This document shows positions 1-7,922 of a DNA stretch of 64,000 bases, in pieces. Location: positions 1 through 64,000 of the forward strand of contig NZ_JAAIVB010000052.1 in the NCBI RefSeq assembly GCF_010974945.1, in the 5' to 3' direction. The notes below the pieces were generated by a model that worked only from the letters and a program-made list of their open reading frames with translations, was not told the origin of the DNA and made no database searches. Origin of the DNA: Noviherbaspirillum galbum. GTDB taxonomy: Bacteria > Pseudomonadota > Gammaproteobacteria > Burkholderiales > Burkholderiaceae_D. A program made the position numbers and the translations under genes. The first letter of the stretch is position 1; each line of letters starts with the position of its first letter.

Positions 1-236
1 CGGTCGCATCGGTCTATCCCGGCATGGGAGGGAATGTCCTCATCGTCTGTTTCGTGGTGGTGGTGATCGGCGGCATCGGCTCGATTTCCGGCGCCCTGAT
101 CGCTTCCCTGCTGGTCGGCTTCGTCGACACCTTCGGCAAGGTGTTCTTCGCCCAGTTCAGCGGCATCGGCATCTATGTGCTGATGGCCATCATCTTGATC
201 TGGCGCCCCGAAGGCTTGCGCAGCAAAGGATACTAA
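1..236 (+). CDS. Branched-chain amino acid-type ABC transporter permease (LivH-like), C-terminal part
   Basis: The 5' end lies outside the window; the reading frame is open from the first base (codons begin at base 3) and stops at 236. The visible 77 or so residues are hydrophobic and contain the GGIGSISGALIASLLVG-type segment and the terminal IWRPEGL motif typical of the end of LivH permeases. The gene is 3 bases ahead of the LivM gene and followed by LivG and LivF, so it is the inner-membrane permease of one complete Liv cassette. The substrate cannot be read from the sequence; family members carry amino acids, amides, urea or aromatic compounds. Confidence 0.9.
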   Translation, partial: VASVYPGMGGNVLIVCFVVVVIGGIGSISGALIASLLVGFVDTFGKVFFAQFSGIGIYVLMAIILIWRPEGLRSKGY

Positions 237-239
237 GCC

Positions 240-1298
240 ATGACCACCACTACTCTTGCGGCCCCCACCATCATGTCTCGTCATCACCGTTCCATGGGCT
301 GGATCGTCCCGCTGGCCGTCCTTGCCGGGCTGGCCCTGCTGCCCTCCTTCATGTCGCCCTATCTGCAGGACCTGGTGCTGAAGATCGTCATCTACGCGGT
401 CTTCGCGCTGAGCCTGGAACTGCTCGCCGGCACCACCGGCCTGGTGAGCCTCGGCCATGCCGGCTTCTTCGGCATCGCCGCCTACGTGGCGGCGCTCGCG
501 TCGCCGGAAGCCGAACCCGGCGCGGTGCTGCGCATGTTGCCGCTGGCACTTCTGGCCGCCGGCGCCTATGCCGCCCTCGTCGGCGCGCTCAGCCTGCGCA
601 CCAAGGGCGTGTACTTCATCATGGTTACCCTGGCGTTTGCGCAGATGGGGTTTTACGTCTTTCATGACACATCGATCGGCGGCGGCAGCGACGGCATGTA
701 CCTCACCCTGCGTCCCGCCCTGGCGATGGGAGATGCGACCCTGCTCGATCTCGACAAGGGCAGCCACATGTACTATTTCGCGCTGGCGGCGCTGGCGTTC
801 ACCTTCGGCTTGCTGGCGATGGTGCAGCGCTCGCGCTTCGGCAAGGCGCTCGCCGGCATCCGCATCAACGAGCAGCGCATGCGCGCCGCCGGTTACCAGA
901 CCTACTGGTACAAGCTGGCGGCCTTTGTGCTGGCTGGCGTCCTGGCGGGCCTCGCCGGCTTCCTGATGGCGGTGAAGAACGGTGCGGTCAACCCGGAAAT
1001 GCTGTCCTGGCACGAATCGGGCGCCGTGCTCCTGATGATCATTCTCGGCGGCCTGGGATCGCTGCGCGGCGCGGTGCTTGGCGCGGTCGCATTCGTGCTG
1101 CTGAAGGAAGGCTTTTCCTCCGAGGCGCTGCTGGGCAGCCTGGCGGCACGATGGCAGCTCACGCTGGGGATTACGATGATTTTCCTCGTCGCGCTTTTCC
1201 CGCGGGGCCTGGTCGGAATGGCCGGTCTGAAAGGCAGGTTGTCGCGCAAGCAAGGCCGCAATGCCGCGGCCGGCACAGCACGGTTGGGAGTCAAATGA
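240..1298 (+). CDS. Branched-chain amino acid-type ABC transporter permease (LivM-like)
   Basis: A 352-residue polytopic membrane protein, close to the usual LivM length, with many hydrophobic segments. It carries the LivM signatures SLGHAGFFGIAAYVAAL (around residues 70-85) and the C-terminal ILGGLGSLRGAVLGA and FPRGLVGM motifs. It is the second inner-membrane permease of the importer and starts 3 bases after the LivH stop. Its TGA stop overlaps the ATG of the LivG gene (ATGA), indicating translational coupling. The substrate is unknown. Confidence 0.92.
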   Translation: MTTTTLAAPTIMSRHHRSMGWIVPLAVLAGLALLPSFMSPYLQDLVLKIVIYAVFALSLELLAGTTGLVSLGHAGFFGIAAYVAALASPEAEPGAVLRMLPLALLAAGAYAALVGALSLRTKGVYFIMVTLAFAQMGFYVFHDTSIGGGSDGMYLTLRPALAMGDATLLDLDKGSHMYYFALAALAFTFGLLAMVQRSRFGKALAGIRINEQRMRAAGYQTYWYKLAAFVLAGVLAGLAGFLMAVKNGAVNPEMLSWHESGAVLLMIILGGLGSLRGAVLGAVAFVLLKEGFSSEALLGSLAARWQLTLGITMIFLVALFPRGLVGMAGLKGRLSRKQGRNAAAGTARLGVK

Positions 1299-2056
1299 TG
1301 AATGTACACACCCGGCAGCCGCTGCTGCGCGCCCACAAGGTCAGCCGGCGGTTCGGCGGGCTCACCGCCGTCAAGGACGTCTCCGTCGATCTGCACCACG
1401 GCGAAATCCATGCGGTCATCGGCACTAATGGCGCGGGCAAGTCCACCCTGATCAACATGCTGTCCGGAGAAATACCCGTCTCGGACGGCAGGATCCACCT
1501 AGATGGACGGGACATCACCACGCTGGCACAGCCCAGTCGCGCGCGCCATGGCGTCGGACGCAGCTACCAGCGCACCACGATCTTCCCCAGCTTTTCCGTG
1601 CTGGAAAACTGCCGCCTGTCGGCGCAAGCGGCGCTGCAGCGGCCCTGGGCATTCTGGGAAGCCGCCGACCGCTGCAACCAGAGCCTGGCCATCGCACGCG
1701 AGGCACTCGACGCCGCCGGCCTGTCGGACGCCGCCACGGCGCAGGCCGGCAGCATGAGCCACGGCAAGAAACGCCAGCTCGAGATTGCGATGTGCCTCGC
1801 CACTCGGCCGCGCGTGCTGCTGCTGGACGAGCCGCTTGCCGGGATGGGGTCCGAGGAAACGGAACGCATGCTGTCGCTCCTGGAGGGCTTGAAGAAGGAA
1901 CACGCGGTCCTGCTCGTCGAGCACGACATGGATGCCGTGTTTCGAGTGGCCGACCGCATCACGGTAATGGTCAATGGCAACGTGATCGCCAGCGGTGCCC
2001 CGGAATCGATCCGGGCGAACCCAGATGTCCAGGTCGCCTACCTGGGCACCCATTGA
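1295..2056 (+). CDS. Liv-type ABC transporter ATP-binding protein (LivG-like)
   Basis: A 253-residue ATPase subunit. It has a Walker A box GTNGAGKST, where Thr replaces the common Pro, a signature region MSHGKKRQLE, a Walker B LLLDEP and an H-loop LLVEHDMD. The gene begins at overlapping ATG codons (1295 or 1298); 1295 overlaps the stop of the preceding permease. An upstream in-frame extension to 1151 exists but lies inside the permease gene and is rejected. It forms the nucleotide-binding dimer with the following LivF-like subunit on the cytoplasmic face. Confidence 0.92.
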   Translation: MMNVHTRQPLLRAHKVSRRFGGLTAVKDVSVDLHHGEIHAVIGTNGAGKSTLINMLSGEIPVSDGRIHLDGRDITTLAQPSRARHGVGRSYQRTTIFPSFSVLENCRLSAQAALQRPWAFWEAADRCNQSLAIAREALDAAGLSDAATAQAGSMSHGKKRQLEIAMCLATRPRVLLLDEPLAGMGSEETERMLSLLEGLKKEHAVLLVEHDMDAVFRVADRITVMVNGNVIASGAPESIRANPDVQVAYLGTH

Positions 2057-2084
2057 CACGCCATCGATCGTAAAAGGAATGACG

Positions 2085-2786
2085 ATGCTGCACATCAGCT
2101 CACTGAACACCTACTACGGCGACAGCCACATCCTGCATGATGTCGGCCTGGACATCGGCGAAGGGAAAGCGATCGGCCTGCTTGGTCGAAATGGCATGGG
2201 CAAGACCACGCTGATCCGGACGCTGATGGGATATGTTCCTGCGGCGTCGGGCAAGGTAACCTGGCGGGGCAAGGCGGTGCAGGGGCACCCGCCGGAAAGG
2301 ATGTCCCGGCTGGGAATCGGCTACGTCCCTGAAGGAAGAGGCATTTTTCCGAACCTGTCGGTGCGCGAGAACCTGGTCATGTCGGCACGCCCCGGTCCGG
2401 GCGGCCGCAATGAATGGACCTACGAGCGCGTGCTGGATACCTTTCCCCGGCTGAAGGAACGCCTGGACCATGGCGGCCAGCAGCTCTCCGGCGGCGAACA
2501 GCAGATGCTGTCGATCGGGCGCGCGCTCATGACCAATCCCGACCTGATGATCCTCGACGAAGCCACGGAAGGCCTTGCGCCTTTGATCGTGCAGGAGATC
2601 TGGAACGTCATCTCAAAGATCCGGGCGACCGGCATCAGCACCCTCATCGTGGATCGCAATTATCGCGCGGTGCTCGGCAATACGGATGAAGCGGTCGTGC
2701 TTGAAAAAGGCAAGGTCGTCGTCACGGGAGAGTCATCGCATCTGCTGCAGTCTCCGGAAACCTTGACCCAATATCTCGGCGTGTAG
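2085..2786 (+). CDS. Liv-type ABC transporter ATP-binding protein (LivF-like)
   Basis: A 233-residue ATPase subunit with Walker A GRNGMGKTT, signature LSGGEQQM, and Walker B LMILDEATEG, where Ala replaces the usual Pro. Two ATGs are possible (2079, 2085). The AAAAGGA ribosome binding site ends one base before 2079, so 2085, six bases downstream of it, is preferred. The switch region reads LIVDRNYRAV instead of the LLVEQN common in LivF. It ends the operon; a short GGTCC/GGACC hairpin follows at 2794-2809. Confidence 0.9.
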   Translation: MLHISSLNTYYGDSHILHDVGLDIGEGKAIGLLGRNGMGKTTLIRTLMGYVPAASGKVTWRGKAVQGHPPERMSRLGIGYVPEGRGIFPNLSVRENLVMSARPGPGGRNEWTYERVLDTFPRLKERLDHGGQQLSGGEQQMLSIGRALMTNPDLMILDEATEGLAPLIVQEIWNVISKIRATGISTLIVDRNYRAVLGNTDEAVVLEKGKVVVTGESSHLLQSPETLTQYLGV

Positions 2787-2818
2787 CGAATCCGGTCCGT
2801 GAGTGGACCTGGAACGGG

Positions 2819-3847
2819 TCAGAGGGTGACGACAACCTTGCCGAACTGCTCGCCGGATTCAAGGCAGGTTAGCGCCGCATGAATGTCATCAAGGGAAAAA
2901 CGGTCGGAAATCACAGGCCGCAGTTGCTTTTCGCTGGTGAATTTAAGCAGGTCGGCAAATTCCTGGAAATTGCCCAGCGTGGATCCGAGGATCTGCAATT
3001 GCCGGATAAAGATGCGACGCAGGTCGGCTGGCGGCTGGTCTCCGGTGGTCGCTCCGCAAGTCACGAGGCGGCCGCCGCGCACCAGTGACTTCATTGCGCT
3101 TGCCCAGACTGCTTGCCCGACATTCTCGATCACCACATCGACGCCGCGGCCGTTCGTGATCTTATGCACCGCCTTCGCGACATCTTGCATCGTACCGTTG
3201 ATGCCGTGATCGGCTCCCAAGGCAAGCGCCTTGTTCAACTTGTCGTCGTCGCGGGAGGTGACGATGGTCCTCGCACTGGCCAGATGCGCCAACTGCAATG
3301 CAGCCAGCGATACGCCACCGCCGACGCCAAAGATCAACACAGTCTCCCAAGGCTTGATCTGCGCCTTGGTGAACAGCATGCGCCACGCGGTCAGATATGT
3401 CACTCCCAGCGTCGCCCCTTCTTCAAAGGAGAGATGTTCAGGCATGGGGAACACGTTCTGCGCGGGCACGGAAATCCAGTCGGATAGCGTTCCGTCCCGA
3501 TGTTCCCCAAGATAGCGAACGGACGTACAAAGAACCACATCGCCACGCTGGCAGAATTCGCAGTGATTGCAAGCGATTGCCGGGTGAATCACCACCCGTT
3601 GGCCCGCCTTCAGCAGTGGCTCCCCGGCGTCGACGGCCTCGATGACACCGCTGCCATCCAGGCCAAGGGTCTGTGGCAGCGCATGCGTGATTCCTGCACC
3701 GCTGTCGCGCATATACAAGTCAACCCGATTGAGGCTGACAGTGTGCATGCGCACCAGCACTTCGCCGGGCAGCCGCACAGGTGCGGGACGTTCATCGACA
3801 CGCACGACATCGTTCTTGCCGTGTCCCACGAGGTAAGCCGCTCGCAT
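2819..3847 (-). CDS. Zinc-type alcohol dehydrogenase family protein (MDR superfamily)
   Basis: A 342-residue medium-chain dehydrogenase/reductase. The N-terminal GroES-like half has the catalytic-zinc region (HTVSLNRVD, then GLDGSGVIEAVDAG) and a structural-zinc cysteine cluster of the CNHCEFCQRGDVVLC type. The C-terminal half has the nucleotide-binding loop FGVGGGVSLAALQLA. It probably oxidises or reduces an alcohol, aldehyde or quinone with NAD(P); the substrate is unknown. The ATG at 3847 is chosen because GGAG lies about six bases upstream; a TTG 15 bases earlier has no such site. It converges with the Liv operon and is otherwise isolated. Confidence 0.85.
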   Translation of the reverse strand: MRAAYLVGHGKNDVVRVDERPAPVRLPGEVLVRMHTVSLNRVDLYMRDSGAGITHALPQTLGLDGSGVIEAVDAGEPLLKAGQRVVIHPAIACNHCEFCQRGDVVLCTSVRYLGEHRDGTLSDWISVPAQNVFPMPEHLSFEEGATLGVTYLTAWRMLFTKAQIKPWETVLIFGVGGGVSLAALQLAHLASARTIVTSRDDDKLNKALALGADHGINGTMQDVAKAVHKITNGRGVDVVIENVGQAVWASAMKSLVRGGRLVTCGATTGDQPPADLRRIFIRQLQILGSTLGNFQEFADLLKFTSEKQLRPVISDRFSLDDIHAALTCLESGEQFGKVVVTL

Positions 3848-4016
3848 GAGTGCTCCAGGCAAATCGTAAGCTTGACACTATATACCTTCGGTAGGCAGCT
3901 CGATGCGGCCAGTTTCGCGGCAGTTTTCCTTGGTAAACGACTAGGCGCATAATGACAAGGTTTTCAGTCTCGTCCACTGCAATTCATTTTGCAATTGTTG
4001 ATGAAGGGATACTGCC

Positions 4017-4254
4017 ATGGATACCCAGTCCACCAGCCCTACCGGAACAGTGCTGGCAGGATTGCAAACACTGTTGCCTGGACTCGAGGGTTGGAGGACC
4101 CGATCCGGCGGTGTATGCGAAAGCCCTGGCCGCGAACGAGATCAACAAGATTCCAACCAACCATCGTCCGTATTTTGCTCCCGTCATGCACCCACCCCTG
4201 GAGACCCGTGTAGAGACGATGGCCGTTGGCGCGCTGGGGTGGCTTTCCGCATGA
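4017..4254 (+). pseudogene. Remnant of an M20-family amidohydrolase with a large internal deletion
   Basis: Starting at the ATG at 4017, the first ~24 codons (ending in TLLPGLE) resemble the N-terminus of M20 aminoacylase/hippurate-hydrolase proteins. From about 4090 a different frame encodes a typical C-terminal tail of the same family (DPAVYAKALAANEINKIPTN, then HRPYFAPVMHPPLETRVETM and ALGWLS) and stops at 4254. Nothing remains of the roughly 330 central residues, including all metal ligands. The junction near 4083-4098 changes frame, so no functional protein is made. An intact M20 gene lies at 13443-14621. The identification rests on my recall of family sequences, not on a search. Confidence 0.7.
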
Positions 4255-4296
4255 GCCACGAAGCCGCGCTGCCGTAATGGAAATCTCAAGGCCTAC

Positions 4297-4992
4297 ATGA
4301 TTGCTCCGATTCCCATCGATATCGGGTCGGCACTGAAAACCCTGGTGCTGGTCTTCGATCTCGTCGGCACTTTCGTTTTCGCGCTGAGCGGCGCAGCGAG
4401 TGGGGTCAAGCGCCAGCTTGACCTGTTCGGCGTCCTGGTACTTTCCTTCGCCGCCGGCAATTTCGGAGGCGTGCTTCGCGATCTGTTGATCGGGGCAACG
4501 CCTCCCGCCGCGCTCAGCGACCGGCGCTACCTTGCCGCCTCCCTGCTTGCCGGACTGATTACCTTCCTGTGGTATCCGGCCGTCAGACGCCTGCGCAGTG
4601 CGGTGTTGATATTCGACGGCGCCGGATTGGCGCTGTTCTCGGTTTCCGGTGCCCAGAAAGCCCTCGCCTTTGGCATCGATCCTCTCATGGCGGCATTGCT
4701 CGGCATGCTGACCGGTATCGGCGGCGGCATGGTTCGTGATGTGCTTCTATCGGACGTCCCCGTCGTCCTGCGGTCAGACATCTATGCCGTCGCCGCCTTT
4801 GCCGGAGCAAGCGTCGTCGTGGCAGGCGACGCGCTGCAATTGCCGGCAACCGCCATGGCATGTGCTGGCGCCGCGATTTGCTTCGGATTACGCATGGCGG
4901 CCTTGAGGCTCGGTTGGCATCTGCCCGTTGCGGGGCCGCCTGGGAAACCGGCCCCGAAACCCGATACGGCGAAAGAGGACCCGGATCGTTAG
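4297..4992 (+). CDS. TRIC-like/UPF0126 (YadS/YicG-type) membrane protein
   Basis: A 231-residue protein with about seven hydrophobic segments. It has the two-fold repeated architecture of the UPF0126 family: DLVGTFVFALSGAASGVK near the N-terminus followed by the glycine-rich FAAGNFGGVLRDLLIG, and a second half with FSVSGAQKAL and GMLTGIGGGMVRDVLL. Bacterial and archaeal homologues are trimeric intracellular cation (TRIC) channels; ion transport here is inferred from the family. The C-terminal ~20 residues are Pro/Lys-rich. An AAGG site precedes the ATG. Genes on both sides are unrelated. Confidence 0.88.
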   Translation: MIAPIPIDIGSALKTLVLVFDLVGTFVFALSGAASGVKRQLDLFGVLVLSFAAGNFGGVLRDLLIGATPPAALSDRRYLAASLLAGLITFLWYPAVRRLRSAVLIFDGAGLALFSVSGAQKALAFGIDPLMAALLGMLTGIGGGMVRDVLLSDVPVVLRSDIYAVAAFAGASVVVAGDALQLPATAMACAGAAICFGLRMAALRLGWHLPVAGPPGKPAPKPDTAKEDPDR

Positions 4993-5059
4993 CCTTGCCG
5001 CCTGGTCTGCCCGTCCATGTCGCGATTCAAGGCAGGATTGCGCCATTTCGACGAGGTCG

Positions 5060-6433
5060 TCACTTGACGGGAACAGTCCCCGGTGTGCCATTCAAGTCGC
5101 TGAAAGCCGCCGTATCACGGCTCTCGGTTCCGATCCGCGCGGACACGCGTCCGAGGACGGCAATGGCGACGGCGGCAATCAAGGCCGGTACGGCAAGCAG
5201 CGTCAGGATGAACGATATGTCGAGATGCATCGCCATCATCCATCCGCCACAAAGCGAGCCGACCACCGAACCGCTGCGGCCCGCCGCATTGGCCCAGCTT
5301 ACGCCGGTCGCGCGATTTCCGGTCGGATAGAACGCGGCCGCCAGCGCATTTGCGCCTACCTGGGAGCCGCTCACGCAGAACCCGACACCGAACACGGCAA
5401 CCACCAGCAACCACAGATTGCTGACACTGGCGCCGCACATCACCACGAAGACGGCGCCGAGGAGATAGGCGGTACCGAGGACGCGGCACGCCCCGAAGCG
5501 ATCCATCATGCGGCCAAGCAGGATCGCTCCCACGGTCCCGCCGATCTGGAAGGTGGCAGTTACCCAGGATGCCAGGCTGAGGCTCGCTCCGGTACTGCGC
5601 AACAGGATAGGCATCCAGCTCGAGATCAGGTAGATGATCAGCAGGCTCATGAAGAAGCTGAGCCACAAGGTCAGGGTTCCCGCGGCGATATCACGCTGGA
5701 ACAGTGCGCGGACGGGAGCATTGGTGCGTGCTTCGTGCGCCGTCAGCACCGGCGCCTCCCGTACTTCGCCCAGCCGATTCACGATATCCTGCACGTCCTT
5801 CGCCGAACGTTGCTTGAGCACCAGGAAACGGAGCGATTCGGGAAGCATGCGGACCAGGACCGGCACGAGCAGCAATGGCATCACGCCGCCCGCGAACAGG
5901 ATGCTGCGCCAGCCGTACAAGGCTAGCAACTGCGCTGACACCACGCCGCCGAGCGCGGAGCCTATCGTAAAGCCGCAGAACATCAGGGTGACCAGGCGGG
6001 AGCGCCTGGCAAGCGGGCTGTATTCGGAAGTCAGCGTGATGGCATTGGGCATCGCCCCGCCCAGGCCCATGCCTGTCAGGAAGCGCAGCACGATCAGCCA
6101 GCCGAGATCGGGCGCGGTCGCGGAAGCCAGGCTAGCAAGGCCGAAGAAACCGACAGACCAGACGAGGATCGTCTTGCGTCCAAGGCGGTCTGCCAGCGGG
6201 CCGAACAACAATGCACCGGCCATCAGACCGAAGAGGCCCGCCCCGAACAATGGCGCCAGCGCCGCGGCGCTCAGATGCCATTCTTCGCGAATGGCCGGTG
6301 CGATGAATCCGACGGCGGCGGTATCGAATCCGTCGACCGCGACGACGAAGAAGCACAACCACAGGATAGTTCGCTGCAATGCCGAGAGCGGCAGCGAATC
6401 GATGAAGTCCTGCACCTCCATGCTCTTACGCAT
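5060..6433 (-). CDS. MFS transporter, aromatic acid:H+ symporter (AAHS) family, probable 3-hydroxybenzoate/gentisate uptake
   Basis: A 457-residue 12-helix major facilitator. The first helix has the DGFDTAAVGFIAP motif diagnostic of AAHS carriers such as PcaK and BenK, where the Asp residues are needed for transport. The loop 2-3 motif is GPLADRLGRK. It is the last gene of the gentisate operon, about 90 bases after the fumarylpyruvate hydrolase, with an AAGGAG site before the ATG. In Klebsiella the equivalent mhbT gene imports 3-hydroxybenzoate. The role here is inferred from family and neighbours. Confidence 0.88.
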   Translation of the reverse strand: MRKSMEVQDFIDSLPLSALQRTILWLCFFVVAVDGFDTAAVGFIAPAIREEWHLSAAALAPLFGAGLFGLMAGALLFGPLADRLGRKTILVWSVGFFGLASLASATAPDLGWLIVLRFLTGMGLGGAMPNAITLTSEYSPLARRSRLVTLMFCGFTIGSALGGVVSAQLLALYGWRSILFAGGVMPLLLVPVLVRMLPESLRFLVLKQRSAKDVQDIVNRLGEVREAPVLTAHEARTNAPVRALFQRDIAAGTLTLWLSFFMSLLIIYLISSWMPILLRSTGASLSLASWVTATFQIGGTVGAILLGRMMDRFGACRVLGTAYLLGAVFVVMCGASVSNLWLLVVAVFGVGFCVSGSQVGANALAAAFYPTGNRATGVSWANAAGRSGSVVGSLCGGWMMAMHLDISFILTLLAVPALIAAVAIAVLGRVSARIGTESRDTAAFSDLNGTPGTVPVK

Positions 6434-6521
6434 GATGTATTCTCCTTGAGCCAGATATCTGCATGAGCGGCGGACCGTGTCGCGCCGCTTTTCGTGTTTT
6501 GTTGACGCGACAAGCGCCTGC

Positions 6522-7226
6522 TCAGGCCACCTTCACGGAGATCGGCTCCAAGTTGCCGACCCGAGCCGCCATGGTCTGGCCCGGCTTCACCGCGCCAACG
6601 CCCTCTGGCGTGCCGGTGAAGATCAGGTCGCCCGGCTGCAGCACGAATAGCGACGACAGGTTGGAGATGATTTCGGCCACCGACCAGATCAGGTGGGTCA
6701 GGTCGCTATGCTGGCGAACCTCTCCATCGACGTCGAGCACGATCTCGCCGGCGTTCAGCTCGCCGCTGCCTGCAAGCGGATGCAGCACGCCGACCGGCGC
6801 CGAATAGTCGAAAGCCTTCCCGATTTCCCAGGGCCGGCCCATTTCACGCATCTTCATTTGCAAGTCGCGGCGAGTCATGTCTAGGCCGACCGCGTAACCG
6901 AAGATATGCTCGGCCGCCCGCGCCGCGGGAATGTCCTTGCCCGCCTTGCCGATGGCAACCACCAGTTCGACCTCGTAGTGATAATTGCTGGTCTGCGGCG
7001 GGTAAGGCAGCGTGATCGTCTCTCCGGCATGGACCGGAACCACCGACTCGGGATCATTGGGCTTGCAGAAAAAGAATGGCGGCTCGCGGTCGGGATCGAA
7101 GCCCATCTCGCGCGCATGTGCCGCGTAGTTGCGGCCCACGCAATAGACGCGCCGTACCGGATACACATCATCGGTGCCGGAAACCGGCAGACCAACAGGG
7201 GTGACAGGGGGAAACAAGTAGCTCAT
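6522..7226 (-). CDS. Fumarylacetoacetate hydrolase family protein, probable fumarylpyruvate hydrolase
   Basis: A 234-residue FAH-fold enzyme starting MSYLFPP at 7226; the long in-frame upstream extension overlaps the isomerase gene and is rejected. It has the RRVYCVGRNYAAHAREMG entry motif, the metal-binding Glu cluster in NYHYEVELVVAIG, and the GYAVGLDMTRRDLQ and PGDLIFTGTPEGVGAV motifs of this family. In the gentisate pathway it cleaves fumarylpyruvate to fumarate and pyruvate (NagK/MhbH role). It sits directly after the maleylpyruvate isomerase gene, which fits the reaction order. Confidence 0.9.
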   Translation of the reverse strand: MSYLFPPVTPVGLPVSGTDDVYPVRRVYCVGRNYAAHAREMGFDPDREPPFFFCKPNDPESVVPVHAGETITLPYPPQTSNYHYEVELVVAIGKAGKDIPAARAAEHIFGYAVGLDMTRRDLQMKMREMGRPWEIGKAFDYSAPVGVLHPLAGSGELNAGEIVLDVDGEVRQHSDLTHLIWSVAEIISNLSSLFVLQPGDLIFTGTPEGVGAVKPGQTMAARVGNLEPISVKVA

Positions 7227-7267
7227 CGGTTTTCCTTTCGGAGAAATCAGAAATGTGAATCGGTCGG

Positions 7268-7918
7268 TCAGGCCGCGGCTGCCGGAGCGTCGGGTTGCGC
7301 CGCTGGCGCGGCGTCCCGGAACGCATCGAGCGTTGCGCAAAACTGGTCGATTGCGCGGATGCGCGGATAAGGGTCCAGGTCGAGCTTGAAGCGCCGCGCG
7401 CTTTCCACTTGCGGCACGAGATAGACGTCTGCGAACGTGGGTTGGTCGCCGACGCAGAATCGTCCGCGGGTCGGGTCGGCCGCCAGCAAGGCTTCCAGCG
7501 CGTCGAACCCCTGCTTGATCCAATGCCGGCACCAGGAATCGACGGCCTCTTCCTTGCAGCCAAGGACGTGGCGCAAATACTCCAGGATGCGGCGGTTGTT
7601 GACCGGATGGATGTCGCAGCCAACCAGCGCGGCCAGCGCCCGCACGCGGGCACGCGCTTCCGCTCCGGCGGGCAGCAGTGCCGGTGCCGGATAGCGTTCC
7701 TCGAGCCATTCGAGGATGGCCGGCGACTGGATAAGGACCAGATCTTCATCGACCAGTGCCGGCACCAGCCCTTGCGGGTTGAGCGCCTTGAATGCGGCGC
7801 CAAGATGCTCTTCGCGCCTCAAGTCGACCGCGACGTATTCGTAATCGAGCCCCTTCAGGTTGAGCGCGATGCGCAGGCGGTGCGAGGTTCCGCTGCGAAA
7901 GAAGTTATACAGCTTCAT
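7268..7918 (-). CDS. Maleylpyruvate isomerase, glutathione S-transferase (zeta-like) type
   Basis: A 216-residue protein with an N-terminal thioredoxin-like GST domain (MKLYNFFRSGTSHRLRIALN, with the zeta-class S-x-x-R pattern, and the glutathione-binding PALVDEDLVLIQSPAI segment) and an all-helical C-terminal domain. Zeta-class GSTs isomerise maleylpyruvate or maleylacetoacetate with glutathione. Between gentisate dioxygenase and fumarylpyruvate hydrolase genes the substrate is almost certainly maleylpyruvate (NagL/MhbI role). The start at 7918 has GAGGAA eight bases upstream, and the gene begins four bases after the monooxygenase stop. Confidence 0.9.
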   Translation of the reverse strand: MKLYNFFRSGTSHRLRIALNLKGLDYEYVAVDLRREEHLGAAFKALNPQGLVPALVDEDLVLIQSPAILEWLEERYPAPALLPAGAEARARVRALAALVGCDIHPVNNRRILEYLRHVLGCKEEAVDSWCRHWIKQGFDALEALLAADPTRGRFCVGDQPTFADVYLVPQVESARRFKLDLDPYPRIRAIDQFCATLDAFRDAAPAAQPDAPAAAA

Positions 7919-7922
7919 CGTT

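Noticed and set aside
4017-4277. Intact 86-residue protein from ATG 4017
   Set aside because: After about codon 24 the frame leaves M20-like sequence, and the real C-terminal tail continues in another frame, so it is a remnant rather than a gene.
3984-4289. 101-codon minus-strand frame with a signal-peptide-like stretch
   Set aside because: It is antisense to the amidohydrolase remnant; the hydrophobic stretch comes from the complement of ordinary codons and there is no ribosome binding site.
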